NCBI RefSeq assembly: GCF_003953935.1
Contig: NZ_RXLQ01000022.1
Span: 1 to 64,000, forward strand
Origin: Massilia atriviolacea
Lineage (GTDB): Bacteria; Pseudomonadota; Gammaproteobacteria; Burkholderiales; Burkholderiaceae_D
Direction of reading: 5' to 3'
Length of the DNA stretch: 64,000 bases
Below the pieces are notes generated by a model, which was not told where the DNA came from, did no database searches, and saw only the letters and a program-made list of their open reading frames with translations. This document shows positions 1 to 8,684 of the stretch, in pieces. A program made the translations under genes and the position numbers. The number at the start of each line of letters is the position of its first letter. Position 1 is the first letter of the stretch.

Positions 1-125
1 CCGCCGAATTTCTTCGACAGAACGGTTGCGATCGCTGCCGTCAGGGTGGTCTTGCCGTGATCAACGTGTCCGATGGTACCGACGTTGACGTGCGGCTTGG
101 TCCGTTCGAATTTACCTTTTGCCAT
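1..125 (-). CDS. tuf: Elongation factor Tu, N-terminal fragment (runs off the window)
   Basis: Only the first 41 codons lie in the window. They encode the EF-Tu amino terminus, which begins [20 protein letters not shown] and continues into the P-loop GHVDHGKTT that binds GTP. EF-Tu delivers aminoacyl-tRNA to the ribosome. The ATG at 123-125 follows a good AGGAG ribosome-binding site at about 132-136. It lies downstream of three tRNA genes on the same strand, the tyrU-glyT-thrT-tufB arrangement known from many proteobacteria, so this is the tufB-type copy. The 3' part of the gene lies outside the window. Confidence 0.97.
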   Translation of the reverse strand, partial: MAKGKFERTKPHVNVGTIGHVDHGKTTLTAAIATVLSKKFG

Positions 126-220
126 TTTAGACTCCTAACGATTTTTGAGTGTGCCCAGGCACGCGCCTGACTAACTATTGAATACTGCGAATGTTGCGAG
201 TGCCGTGAAGCACCGAATTC

Positions 221-295
<75 letters not shown>

Positions 296-354
296 GATTA
301 TGGTATTACGATTTTGCGATCTTGCTGCCACCGATCGCGCATTGCATGAAGCAC

Positions 355-428
355 TGGAGCGGGTGAAGGGAATCGAACCCTCGTCGTAAGCTTGGAAGGC
401 TTCTGCTCTACCATTGAGCTACACCCGC
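355..428 (-). tRNA. glyT: tRNA-Gly (TCC anticodon)
   Basis: The minus strand shows acceptor stem GCGGGTG/CACCCGC, D-arm GCTCAATGGTAGAGC, anticodon loop TTCCAAG (anticodon TCC, reading GGA/GGG), T-loop TTCGATT and an encoded CCA. It sits between tRNA-Tyr and tRNA-Thr in the tufB-type operon. Confidence 0.97.
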
Positions 429-469
429 GAGTTACTACTTCACCGACTACAACATCTTCTGCAACAACT

Positions 470-554
<85 letters not shown>

Positions 555-568
555 GCGAGGAACCGCAG

Positions 569-597
569 AGTATGAAGCAAGATCAACATGCTGTCAA
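569..597 (-). promoter_or_regulatory. Sigma-70 promoter of the tRNA-tuf operon
   Basis: On the minus strand a perfect -35 box TTGACA (592-597) is followed by a 17-base spacer and a -10 box CATACT (569-574). The stretch after the -10 is GC-rich (CTGCGG), as in promoters of stable RNA genes under stringent control. It ends about 14 bases before the mature 5' end of tRNA-Tyr. Confidence 0.8.
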
Positions 598-727
598 TTA
601 TATTTGCAGGGTGTTTTCTGCGATGTCATTGACGTCTTGCTTCGGGGCGTGATTGTAACGGGAAGATATCGGGATGTGCAAGGGCTTGGCGAAAAAATGT
701 GAAATCTTTTTTTGGAGGGGTGCTGGA

Positions 728-820
728 GCCGTCATTCCCGCGCAGGCGGGAATCCAGGTTTGTTCCGTAGTCGTAGGCGGCTCTGCTATCTTGGGTTCCC
801 GCCTGCGCGGGAACGACGGC
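728..820. repeat. Long inverted repeat, dRS3/REP-like element
   Basis: Two arms of about 30 bases (728-757 and 790-820) are inverted copies that differ at only about three positions. The core of each arm is itself palindromic (TTCCCGCGCAGGCGGGAA). The element lies in the 313-base gap between the tRNA promoter and the HDOD gene, and may act as a terminator for the latter. A degenerate single arm recurs at 38510-38538. The form resembles the dRS3-type repeats of betaproteobacteria. That naming is by resemblance only. Confidence 0.75.
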
Positions 821-867
821 CTCCAGGTGAGCCGTCGCTCCAAGTGGGTGCGGCGGGCGCCAGGGCA

Positions 868-2460
868 CTACGGCGCCAGCGCCAGCAGCACCTGCCCTTT
901 CAGGGCCTTGATCAGCGAGGTTTCGTCGGGCGGCACGCCCTCGGGAGCCGGCACCGCGCGGTCGGCGTAGAACAGGCCCACCTGCACCTTGCTCACCACC
1001 AGCGGCAGCACGATGAAGCTCTTGGCGTCCGGCAGCAGGGTGCGGTGCCAGGCCGGCAGCAGGTCGCGGATCTTGGGACTGGCGGCGTCCGCGATCATCA
1101 GGTCGGCATCGTTTTCCATGGCCAGGTGGAACAGGTCGCGCGCCGCGCCCATGGGAAAGGCAAACCCCGCCTGCAGGCGCGCATGGTCCTCGCCGAAGGC
1201 CACCCGCGCCCGGTACTGCCCGCTGCGCGCATCTTTCAGGCACACCGTGGCGAAGCGAAAGCCCATGCTCCTGTACACCGTCTCCAGCACCGCCAGGATG
1301 ACATCGTTGACCTTGGCGTCGCCCGCGGCGCGCAGCTGCGTCACATCCTGCAGCCCGGCCAGCAGCAGTTCGCGCGCATTGTGCGGCTTGCCGCTCGGAT
1401 GGACCTTGCCCTCCCCGCTCTCGCCGGCGTCCATGGTGGCCAGCAACAGCACATTCGGCAGTCCGCCGCTGTCGAGCGATTCCTCGTCGCGCGGCTGCGG
1501 CTCCATGTTCATGCTGCGCAGCAGCTCCGCCATCTCGCCCTGGACCGTCTCGAACAAATCCTCCATCTGGGTCGCGGTCAGGTTCAGGGCCACGCCATAA
1601 CGCAGCTGCAAGGCCTGGAACTCCTTGCTCTCGGCCGGACTGGCGGAACGCCCCAGCAGGCGCGACACTTCCATCGAGAACGACGCCACCTGGCGCATCC
1701 ACTCGCCACGGTTGACCGCCACCTTCTGCGCCCCCGCCTGGAGCGGGCTGAGCGAGCGGACGATGACATCCGGAATCTTCCACTCCGCCATCACCGCCTG
1801 CGACAGGGCGTCGTAGCTCGATCCCAGGATCATTTGCGAAGCCTGGCCCACGCTGTGGGTGCCGCCCTTGACCAGGGCGTTGATCTCGCGGTAGCGGTCG
1901 TGCTCGTGCGAAGCCACCAGCAAGGGCCCCAGGTTCTTGAACAAGGCCCCGATCGAGGCTTCCTCCGCGCCCTGGTAAAAGCTGTGGCGCGCCATTTCCC
2001 GCCCCACCAGGCTGGCGCACAGGGCCGCTTCGAGCTCAATCCGCACGCTGGTGGCGTGGGCGCTGTTCGACAGCGCGTCGACCAGCAGCATCGCCAGCGC
2101 CGTGGTGCGCACATTGTCGAAGCCGAGCAGCGAGATCGCGCGCGAGATCGTGGTGACCGTGGTGCCGGACTTGGTGCGGTAGGTGGGCGTGTTGGACAGG
2201 CGCAGGATGCGCTGGGTCAGGGCCACGTCCGACAGCACGTAATAGGCCAGGTCGTGCGTGCCCTCGTCGTCGGACGAGGCCATCTCGACCACGCGCGCGA
2301 CCGAGGCGCCCAGCGCGAACATGTCTTCGTCGCCGCACACCTTGTGGATCAGGGAGGCGCGCACGCGGCGCGTGTCGCCGTCGGCGTAGGCGGGAGAGGC
2401 GGACGCGGCGGACGCGGCGGACGCGGCGGACGAGCCGGGAGGGGGAGAAACGCTGGGCAT
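868..2460 (-). CDS. HDOD domain signalling protein with C-terminal GAF-like region
   Basis: This protein of about 530 residues has an Ala/Ser-rich, repetitive amino end (about the first 25 residues). An HDOD region follows (about 30-250), recognisable by the helical pattern around LSDVALTQRILRLSN and the ISLLGFDNVRTTAL segment. HDOD domains resemble HD phosphohydrolases but usually lack the metal-binding residues and act in signalling. The carboxyl third (about 330-520) looks like a GAF sensor fold. The ATG at 2458-2460 is preferred. A TTG twelve bases upstream (2472) is also in frame and would overlap the stop of the preceding gene. It is the last gene of the three-gene signalling block read from 5871 down. 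The GAF assignment is tentative. Confidence 0.85.
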   Translation of the reverse strand: MPSVSPPPGSSAASAASAASASPAYADGDTRRVRASLIHKVCGDEDMFALGASVARVVEMASSDDEGTHDLAYYVLSDVALTQRILRLSNTPTYRTKSGTTVTTISRAISLLGFDNVRTTALAMLLVDALSNSAHATSVRIELEAALCASLVGREMARHSFYQGAEEASIGALFKNLGPLLVASHEHDRYREINALVKGGTHSVGQASQMILGSSYDALSQAVMAEWKIPDVIVRSLSPLQAGAQKVAVNRGEWMRQVASFSMEVSRLLGRSASPAESKEFQALQLRYGVALNLTATQMEDLFETVQGEMAELLRSMNMEPQPRDEESLDSGGLPNVLLLATMDAGESGEGKVHPSGKPHNARELLLAGLQDVTQLRAAGDAKVNDVILAVLETVYRSMGFRFATVCLKDARSGQYRARVAFGEDHARLQAGFAFPMGAARDLFHLAMENDADLMIADAASPKIRDLLPAWHRTLLPDAKSFIVLPLVVSKVQVGLFYADRAVPAPEGVPPDETSLIKALKGQVLLALAP

Positions 2461-2468
2461 GGGCAATC

Positions 2469-4109
2469 TCAAGCGCTCGCAGCGGATTTCCTGCGCGCAC
2501 CTTTATCGTATTTGGTCAGGATCTGCTGATGCAGGCCGGCCAGGGCCGGCAGTTTGGGGTTGACCGGATCGAGCCGGCGCACATTGTCGATCAGCGCCAG
2601 CGCATCCTGGGCCAGCAGTTCGTCCCAGCCGAGGTTTTCCAGGCATTTGAGCACGGCGACGGCGGCGTTGAACACCACTTGCGGATTGTCGGGCAGCTTG
2701 CCGACCGCTTCCAGCATCAGCTCGACCGAGCCGCGGTAATCGCCCTGGTTGGCCCTGGCCGCGCCGGCCGCCACCAGGTCGACCACGGCCTGGCGGCTGT
2801 CGTGCGCCACCGACAGCGCCAGGTCGGTGCGCCCGGCCTGCTCGAACACCGCCATCGCCTTGGCCATGACGGCGCCGTTGGCGGCGTTGCGCATCACCTC
2901 GCTCATGACCTCGGCCGCGCCCTGTTCCATATTATTTTGCAAACAGTTGCGCGCCAGCTCCATCTTGACCTCGGGCGAGAGCCCGCTGCTCAGGCGGCAG
3001 GCCGTCAGCGCGGCGCCGAGCGACTCTTCCAGGCGCGCATCGTTGCCGGTGTACTCATGCACCATGGCCGAGGAAATCGCGCTGCACACGGCGGTGTTCT
3101 TTTGCCCGCCCATCGACTTGTCGAGGTCGCGGATCACGGCCGCCGCCTGCACCGGGTCGCCCTTCTTCACCAGGGTCTGCACCAGCTTGACGTGGTCTTC
3201 CGGATCGCGGAAGGTCGAATACTTGGCCTTGCTCACCACTTGCTTGAGGACTTTTTCGGCGGTCTCGGTATCGCCCGTCTCCATCGCCACCTCGCCCAGC
3301 TTGCGCAGGCGGCGCACCGCGTGCGGCGACACCGCCACCGCCTCGGTCAGCACCGCCTGCGTCTTCTCCAGTTCGCCGATGGCCGCGTGGGTGCGCGCCA
3401 GCCAGTCGTAGGCGTCGACAAATTTCTTGTTGCTGTCGACCAGCGAGGTCAGGATCTCCCTGGCTTCCTCGAAGCGCTCGCGCAGGAACAGGGTCTTGGC
3501 CAGGCCGAGGCGGGCCCAGGCGATGGCCTTGGCGTCGAACAATTGCTGGTAGATGGGCTCGGCCAGCTCCGGCTCGCCCAGGAACATGTGCAGCTCGGCG
3601 CGCAGGCGCATGAAGTCGACCGCGTAGCGCGGGTGCAGGCGCATGCCGTCGATGCAGGCCTCGATCGCGTCGCGCTGGTTGCCTGCGTCCATCAGTTGAT
3701 AGACCGGCATGAACACATTGCGCTTGTCGAGCGCGCGCCCGATGCGTTCGAGCAGCAGGTCGGCCGTAAAGGGCTTGAGGATGTAATCGGTGGGCGCCAG
3801 CTCGGCCGCGCTGACCACCTTGCTGTAATTGCCTTCGGCGGTGACCATGATGAACATGGTCGAGAGGGTCATCAGCTTATGGTGGCGCAAGTCTTCCAGC
3901 AATTGCTGGCCATCCTGGCCGCCGTCCAGGTCGTATTCGCAGAGCACCACGTCGAAGGCTTTCAGGCCCAGGTGCTTGATGGCGGCATTCGAACTGGCGG
4001 CATGGTCGATCTTGGTCAGGCCGCACAGGGTCAGCATGTTGTGGATGCTTGCGCGCATGCCCGCATGCGGCTCGACAATCAACGCGGTCAGTCCCTCGAG
4101 TTCGTTCAT
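2469..4109 (-). CDS. Receiver domain protein with TPR repeats; phosphorylation site replaced
   Basis: The protein has 546 residues. Residues 1-120 form a CheY-like receiver fold. The rest is a long array of TPR-like helix pairs (about 140-530), so the output is probably protein binding rather than DNA binding. The conserved T89 and K111 of receivers are present. At the phospho-acceptor position, however, there is glutamate (E58, in LCEYDL), and the acidic pair of the first strand reads E13-P14 instead of D-D. This suggests a receiver that is not phosphorylated, or is locked in a phosphate-like state. It follows the HD-GYP regulator by 154 bases and precedes the HDOD gene with stop and possible start codons touching. 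Confidence 0.85.
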   Translation of the reverse strand: MNELEGLTALIVEPHAGMRASIHNMLTLCGLTKIDHAASSNAAIKHLGLKAFDVVLCEYDLDGGQDGQQLLEDLRHHKLMTLSTMFIMVTAEGNYSKVVSAAELAPTDYILKPFTADLLLERIGRALDKRNVFMPVYQLMDAGNQRDAIEACIDGMRLHPRYAVDFMRLRAELHMFLGEPELAEPIYQQLFDAKAIAWARLGLAKTLFLRERFEEAREILTSLVDSNKKFVDAYDWLARTHAAIGELEKTQAVLTEAVAVSPHAVRRLRKLGEVAMETGDTETAEKVLKQVVSKAKYSTFRDPEDHVKLVQTLVKKGDPVQAAAVIRDLDKSMGGQKNTAVCSAISSAMVHEYTGNDARLEESLGAALTACRLSSGLSPEVKMELARNCLQNNMEQGAAEVMSEVMRNAANGAVMAKAMAVFEQAGRTDLALSVAHDSRQAVVDLVAAGAARANQGDYRGSVELMLEAVGKLPDNPQVVFNAAVAVLKCLENLGWDELLAQDALALIDNVRRLDPVNPKLPALAGLHQQILTKYDKGARRKSAASA

Positions 4110-4263
4110 CTCTTGTTTTTCCGATCAGCTTGTGGCGGTCCATGGGTCCGCTGACTACGTCGGCACGCTGGTCTCAGTATATTACGGCAGAGGAACGAAA
4201 TAGTTGAATTCCGCCCTGCGGAACGGCGACGCCGATGCAGGAATACGACACCGGCGCGGCGGA

Positions 4264-5871
4264 TCAATTATCGTCGGCATCGGCCTGCATCGGCGGGCCG
4301 CTCTCGATGATCTCCAGCAGGGCGGCCACCACCTCGGGATCGAACTGGGTCCCGCTGCGCGCGGCGATGTAGCTGACCACGTCCGGATACGGCCACGGCT
4401 CCTTGTACGGGCGCCGGTGCAGCAGCGCGTCGAACACGTCGACCACGGCCACGATGCGCGCCGCCAGCGGAATGCTGCGCCCGGACAGGCCCTCGGGATA
4501 GCCGGCGCCGTCGAAATGCTCGTGGTGGGCGCCGGCGATCTGGGCGCCGTAGGTCAGGTAGCTGACCCCGTCGACCATGCTGGCGGCGCGTTCCAGGATC
4601 GCGCGTCCGATCTGGGCATGGGTCTGCATCACGCGCCGCTCCTCGGGCGTGTGCGCGGCCGGTTTCAGCAGCACCTGGTCGGGCGTGGACACCTTGCCCA
4701 CGTCGTGCAGGATGCTGGCCAGGCCGATCATTTCCAGCAACTGCGGCGACAGGCCGGGGTCGTCCACCCCGCGCTGCTTCATGCGCTGGGCGATGCGGCT
4801 CGACAAATCCTGCACCCGGCGCACATGGCCGCCGGTGCCGTGGTCGCGGAACTCGGCCAGGTCGGCCAGGGCCACCACGGTCGCTTCCTGGGCGCGGCGC
4901 AGCTGGCCGAACATGTACAGATTGTCGAAGGCGGCCGCGATGCGCTGGCAAAAGACTTCCAGCAAGTCGCGCTGGATCGGCGCCAGCGGCCACGGCGGCG
5001 TGACCGAAATGCACAGCTGGCGCTCTTCCTGGGTGTGGATGTAGAGCACATTGGCGGGATGCTCGAACTGGCTCTGCTTTTCGCGGAAAGCCTTGGCGAT
5101 GGCCGGCATCAGCGGATGGTCGGGCGGCAGCGCTTCGCTGTCGGCCAGCGCGCTGTAGTGGCCGGTGGCGGCCACCACGGTCGGCCCGCTCACGGCCGAC
5201 ATCACGCACAGCACGCCGTCGGCGCCGACGTCGAGGATGGCGCTGACCTGGTTCAGCACGCCCGAGGCGAACTCGCGCAGCGAATGGACCTGGTACAGAT
5301 TGGTGGCGCCGGCCAGGATCTTGCCGAGGCCGATGCGGCTGCGTTCGAGCATCATCAGGCTCTCGTAGGCGCGCAGGGCCGAGATGACCGTGGTGAACAG
5401 CTTTTGCGTGGTCAGCTCGGTCTTGGCCTTGTAGTCGTTGATGTCGTATTCGATGATCACGCGCTGCTCGGGCGCCTGGCCCGGCTGGCCGGTGCGCAGC
5501 ACCACGCGCACGAGATGGTTGTTCAATTCTTCGCGGATGCGGCGCGCCAGGATCAGGCCGGCGTCATCGGTTTCCATCACCACGTCCAGCAGGACCAGGG
5601 CGATGTCGGGCGTGTCGCGCAGGATGCGGAAGCCTTCGGCCCCGCTGTAGGCGGAAAACAGTTCCAGCTCGCGGCCCTTGAAGGCCACGTTGCGCAGCGC
5701 CAGACGGGTGACCGCGTGCACGTCGACATCGTCGTCGACGATCAGCACGCGCCACAGGCGCTGGTCGATCGGCGCGGCGTTCGCGCCGGCGCCGGACTCG
5801 TCGTCTTCGTCGAGCAGCCAGTTATCGTCCGAGGCGTCCGAGGCGTCCGGGGCATCTGAGGGGTCGGTCAT
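4264..5871 (-). CDS. Response regulator with DUF3369-type middle region and HD-GYP c-di-GMP phosphodiesterase domain
   Basis: The protein has 535 residues. An acidic, repetitive amino tail (DASDASDD) is followed by a receiver (about 41-165) with the acidic triad DDD at 46-48 and phospho-acceptor D96 in VLLDVV. A GAF-like DUF3369 region spans about 180-330. The carboxyl HD-GYP domain has HDVGK and the signature HHEHFDGAGYPEG. HD-GYP enzymes hydrolyse cyclic di-GMP, and all the visible catalytic motifs are intact, so activity is likely. It is the first gene of the minus-strand signalling block and is divergent from cheW. Known DUF3369/HD-GYP regulators work with a sensor kinase, and none is adjacent here. 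Confidence 0.93.
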   Translation of the reverse strand: MTDPSDAPDASDASDDNWLLDEDDESGAGANAAPIDQRLWRVLIVDDDVDVHAVTRLALRNVAFKGRELELFSAYSGAEGFRILRDTPDIALVLLDVVMETDDAGLILARRIREELNNHLVRVVLRTGQPGQAPEQRVIIEYDINDYKAKTELTTQKLFTTVISALRAYESLMMLERSRIGLGKILAGATNLYQVHSLREFASGVLNQVSAILDVGADGVLCVMSAVSGPTVVAATGHYSALADSEALPPDHPLMPAIAKAFREKQSQFEHPANVLYIHTQEERQLCISVTPPWPLAPIQRDLLEVFCQRIAAAFDNLYMFGQLRRAQEATVVALADLAEFRDHGTGGHVRRVQDLSSRIAQRMKQRGVDDPGLSPQLLEMIGLASILHDVGKVSTPDQVLLKPAAHTPEERRVMQTHAQIGRAILERAASMVDGVSYLTYGAQIAGAHHEHFDGAGYPEGLSGRSIPLAARIVAVVDVFDALLHRRPYKEPWPYPDVVSYIAARSGTQFDPEVVAALLEIIESGPPMQADADDN

Positions 5872-6149
5872 ACGGGCTCCATGAAGGCCCCCTGCGGGGC
5901 GGCGTACGCGATGCGAATCAAAACAGCTGCTTCCTGCCCGACCGTAACTATCAGCAAACAGTGCAACTGTGACATCGGCACCATCGGCTTTTTACCAATC
6001 AAATTATAAACAATGTTTCGTCCAAGTCGAGCACGACCGCATTCATATTTTGCGAGATGGCAACAGCACCGCTCGTCATTTGGCGCCGCATCTGCTACTC
6101 TTGGAAAGCACAGGCGTCCGCCGCGGCGCCGCTTTGACAAGGACAACTT

Positions 6150-6656
6150 ATGCAAGTTCCTTCTTCGACTGTAGCCGGTGGCGGGCCATCCGGCAAGGAT
6201 ATTGCGGGCCACGAGTTCCTGGCGTTCACACTGGGCTCGGAAGAGTACGGGATCGACATCCTCAAGGTGCAGGAAATCCGCGGTTACGAAGCGGTTACGC
6301 GCATCGCCAACGCGCCGGAATTCATCAAGGGCGTGATCAACCTGCGCGGGATCATCATTCCGGTGGTCGACATGCGCATCAAGTTCCATCTGGGCACGCC
6401 GGTGTACGACCAGTTCACCGTGGTCATCATCCTCAATATATCCGGACGCGTGATGGGCATGGTGGTCGACAGCGTCAGCGACGTGACCACCCTGCGCCCG
6501 GAACAGGTCAAGCCGGCGCCGGAAATGGGCACCGCCTTCGGATCCGACTACCTGATCGGGCTGGGCACCATCGACGAGCGCATGCTGATCCTGGTCGATA
6601 TCGACAAGCTGATGTCGTCAAGCGACATGGGGCTGATCGAGTCGCTGGCGAGCTGA
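6150..6656 (+). CDS. cheW: CheW-type chemotaxis coupling protein
   Basis: The protein has 168 residues and matches CheW along its length: the [20 protein letters not shown] opening strand pattern, the [14 protein letters not shown] motif and the DSVSDV segment. CheW couples chemoreceptors to the kinase CheA at the membrane. It stands alone, with no cheA or receptor gene nearby, so it may serve a distant chemotaxis cluster or a specialised receptor. The first 20 residues are a short non-conserved extension. It is transcribed away from the HD-GYP regulator across a 278-base gap that should hold both promoters. Confidence 0.93.
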   Translation: MQVPSSTVAGGGPSGKDIAGHEFLAFTLGSEEYGIDILKVQEIRGYEAVTRIANAPEFIKGVINLRGIIIPVVDMRIKFHLGTPVYDQFTVVIILNISGRVMGMVVDSVSDVTTLRPEQVKPAPEMGTAFGSDYLIGLGTIDERMLILVDIDKLMSSSDMGLIESLAS

Positions 6657-6667
6657 CGCGCAGGCGC

Positions 6668-7258
6668 TCAGTCGAAAAAGAACGTCATGAAGCCTGCTTC
6701 GCCATCGGGACCGAGCAGGCGGCGGGCGATGGCGCGCAGCTGGTCGAGGAAGGCCGGCAGCGGATTGTCATCGTCGTCGTAGACCTCGTAGTCGTAGGTG
6801 TGCGCCTCCACCACCATCGCCTCGGCCATGAGCTGGAAGAAGCTAGCCAGGTCGGCGGCAATCATGCAGCTGTACGAACCGATGTGGCCGTACACGGCGC
6901 CGCCGGGGGTGCTGCTGTCGACCGCGATCGCGTCGCCATTGCGCTCGCCGATCACGATCCGGTGTTTGTCCCAGTGCCTGCTTTCGGTCAGGGCCCCGCC
7001 TTTGCCGCGTACCCATCGCCATCCGTGCTGGCGGGCCTCCAGTACCTCGAGCGTGTAGAGGTCCAGCTGCAGGGCTCCCGCGACCATGGCGTCATCGCTC
7101 AGGAGCACCCTGGCATAGTAATCGCGCAGGACGGCGCCGAGCGCAACCGGTTCGGCGACCGGCCGCGGCGCGCGTACCTGAAAGGCCCCGACGTTGTCCG
7201 GTGCCGCCGCGAAGGCGCTGGCAAAGTTGTGTAATGCAGTATCGAGTTCCATGTACAT
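6668..7258 (-). CDS. SMI1/KNR4 (SUKH)-like protein
   Basis: The protein has 196 residues if started at the ATG at 7256-7258; a second ATG two codons later is equally possible. The order of features resembles SUKH proteins: an amino helix, an LGAVLRDYYARVLLS helix, a W-rich strand region, a strand ending IAVDSSTPGG with a following GHIGSYS, and a late helix DLASFFQLMAEAM. SUKH proteins are often immunity proteins against polymorphic toxins, but many lie alone, as here. No toxin gene is adjacent. It converges on cheW with 11 bases between the stop codons. The family call is by pattern and is moderate. Confidence 0.6.
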   Translation of the reverse strand: MYMELDTALHNFASAFAAAPDNVGAFQVRAPRPVAEPVALGAVLRDYYARVLLSDDAMVAGALQLDLYTLEVLEARQHGWRWVRGKGGALTESRHWDKHRIVIGERNGDAIAVDSSTPGGAVYGHIGSYSCMIAADLASFFQLMAEAMVVEAHTYDYEVYDDDDNPLPAFLDQLRAIARRLLGPDGEAGFMTFFFD

Positions 7259-7390
7259 GTTCCATTCGGTGTCGCGCGGACACAAGCCGGCTATCTTAAC
7301 CTGCGCTTGCCCTGCGCTTGCCCTGCATGCCCGGAGGCGGGATCGGGAACGAACGTGATAGGATTTCTTTTTAGCCAATTTTGAAAAAAA

Positions 7391-7777
7391 ATGATGACAT
7401 TTCCAGTGCGCGCCCTGTGCGTGGGCTTTCTCAGCGCGATCGCCATGGCCAATCCGGCGGCGGCGGCCGACGATTGCAAGGATCCGATGACGCAGTACGA
7501 CATGAACCGCTGTTCGGCCAAGGATGCCGGGCGCGAAGACGCCCTGCTGAACAAAAACTACAAGGAGTTGATGGGCAAGGTCGACGCGCAGGAAAAAGCG
7601 CAGATCAAGACTGTCCAGCTGGCCTGGATCAAGTTCCGCGACCTGCAATGCAATTACGAGTCGGACCGGTACGAAGGGGGCAGCATGCAGCCGCTGGTCC
7701 ACTCATCGTGTTTGTACGGGATGACCAAGCAGCGCAACAAGGAGCTGACGGCGATGATCAAAGAGGCGTCGCACTAA
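7391..7777 (+). CDS. Secreted LprI-like protein (DUF1311)
   Basis: The protein has 128 residues with a clear signal peptide (cleavage predicted after about residue 26, in PAAAADD). The mature part has the DUF1311/LprI pattern: C29 near the start, MNRCSA, the lysine-rich helix with LNKNYKELM, the WIKFRDLQCNYE motif and a final cysteine in SSCLYGM. Members of this family are periplasmic, and some inhibit lysozyme. Two consecutive ATG codons offer alternative starts. It is divergent from the SUKH-like gene across about 130 bases. Confidence 0.75.
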   Translation: MMTFPVRALCVGFLSAIAMANPAAAADDCKDPMTQYDMNRCSAKDAGREDALLNKNYKELMGKVDAQEKAQIKTVQLAWIKFRDLQCNYESDRYEGGSMQPLVHSSCLYGMTKQRNKELTAMIKEASH

Positions 7778-7969
7778 TTGCAGCATCGGCAGTGGTGTTA
7801 CGCTCGGCCTTGTCGCGCCTGAGGGCCGCCTGCAAACGGTATGACCGACTATGCGCTCCGGAGTGCGCTTACTACAGCTTATCGCGTCGGGGATGAAGCC
7901 CTCCGACGAGAGCGCCCGGATTACACCTCTTAACAACTGTACGCTCCTGGCATGGCGTCGCCTTCACGC

Positions 7970-8152
7970 TCAAGCTCGCAGACGGTCATTGTATGCAACT
8001 CGCGCAAAGTGTTCAGTGACGTTTTGTCCAGGCTTGAAATACTCCTCGATGTAAGCCATGGCATCTTCGATGTTGATCATTCCTCGAAGCTGGTCAGCGA
8101 CTTTTGCAGCCTGCGCCTCCAGGCGGCTTTCGACGTATATTGGGATCTTCAA
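7970..8152 (-). CDS. Small hypothetical protein (60 residues)
   Basis: An open frame of 60 codons begins with TTG behind a GAGG motif whose spacing is short. Its composition is protein-like: a strand-like KIPIYVES opening, an amphipathic helix with KVADQLRG, and a second helix with IEDAMAYIEEYFK. No family is recognised. The arrangement resembles small antitoxin-like or remnant proteins, but no partner is seen. The region around it (7778-8195) is otherwise empty. Low confidence that it is expressed. Confidence 0.35.
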   Translation of the reverse strand: MKIPIYVESRLEAQAAKVADQLRGMINIEDAMAYIEEYFKPGQNVTEHFARVAYNDRLRA

Positions 8153-8195
8153 AGACCTCGGTAGACGTTACGCAACCACATCCATTTTTTGCCAA

Positions 8196-8684
8196 TCAGG
8201 CAAGCCGCAGTATTTGCCCCAGCACCAGCAGTGCCACATCGTCGCGCGCTCCCGTGAATGGCGCCACCGCCAGGTGGCAGCGCGGCTGCCTGCAAATCTT
8301 TTCCGGACTGTCGTCGATGATGGTCATGCGTTCGAGCGTATAGCCGAACTTCTGCGCCTTGCGCAAATCCTTGATATAGACATAGCTGTTGCTACGCGCG
8401 TCTGCGCGCTGCACGCAGCGTTCCACCGACCAGGCGAACCGCAGCGGCACACCAGCGAACAGGCGTTCCACAATCGCCGCCACATACGCCGCGCTCGACG
8501 ACGACCACACCGCCAGGTCGAAGCGCGCGGCGGCCAAGTCGATCAATTCGCGCGCGAACGGACGCTGGTAGACCAGGTATGGTCCCACTTCGAAGTCGCA
8601 GGGATGGGCAAGCGGAAACGCGCTGGCGTGCACCAGCGTTTCGTCGAGATCGAAAATAAGCAGGCGGCGCGGTTCAGGTTCCAT
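8196..8684 (-). CDS. HAD-superfamily phosphatase of the NIF/FCP1 (CTD phosphatase-like) type
   Basis: The protein has 162 residues. Motif I is FDLDETLVHA with catalytic aspartates D12 and D14. Motif II lies in AVWSSSSAAY, a lysine is available in YVYIKDLRK, and the late acidic motif is TIIDDSPEK. This spacing is that of the small NLI-interacting-factor phosphatases, whose eukaryotic members dephosphorylate RNA polymerase II. The bacterial substrates are generally unknown. Its ATG overlaps the last codons of the TPR gene upstream (8674-8684), so the two are translationally coupled. Confidence 0.85.
   Translation of the reverse strand: MEPEPRRLLIFDLDETLVHASAFPLAHPCDFEVGPYLVYQRPFARELIDLAAARFDLAVWSSSSAAYVAAIVERLFAGVPLRFAWSVERCVQRADARSNSYVYIKDLRKAQKFGYTLERMTIIDDSPEKICRQPRCHLAVAPFTGARDDVALLVLGQILRLA

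Noticed and set aside
712-2529. Long plus-strand open frame opposite the HDOD gene
   Set aside because: It is a GC-rich shadow frame: Arg/Gln/His/Gly-rich composition, no domain pattern, and the opposite strand has a convincing protein.
7952-8164. Plus-strand frame opposite the small protein at 7970-8152
   Set aside because: Ser- and Arg-rich without any pattern; the minus strand reads more like a protein, though that too is uncertain.
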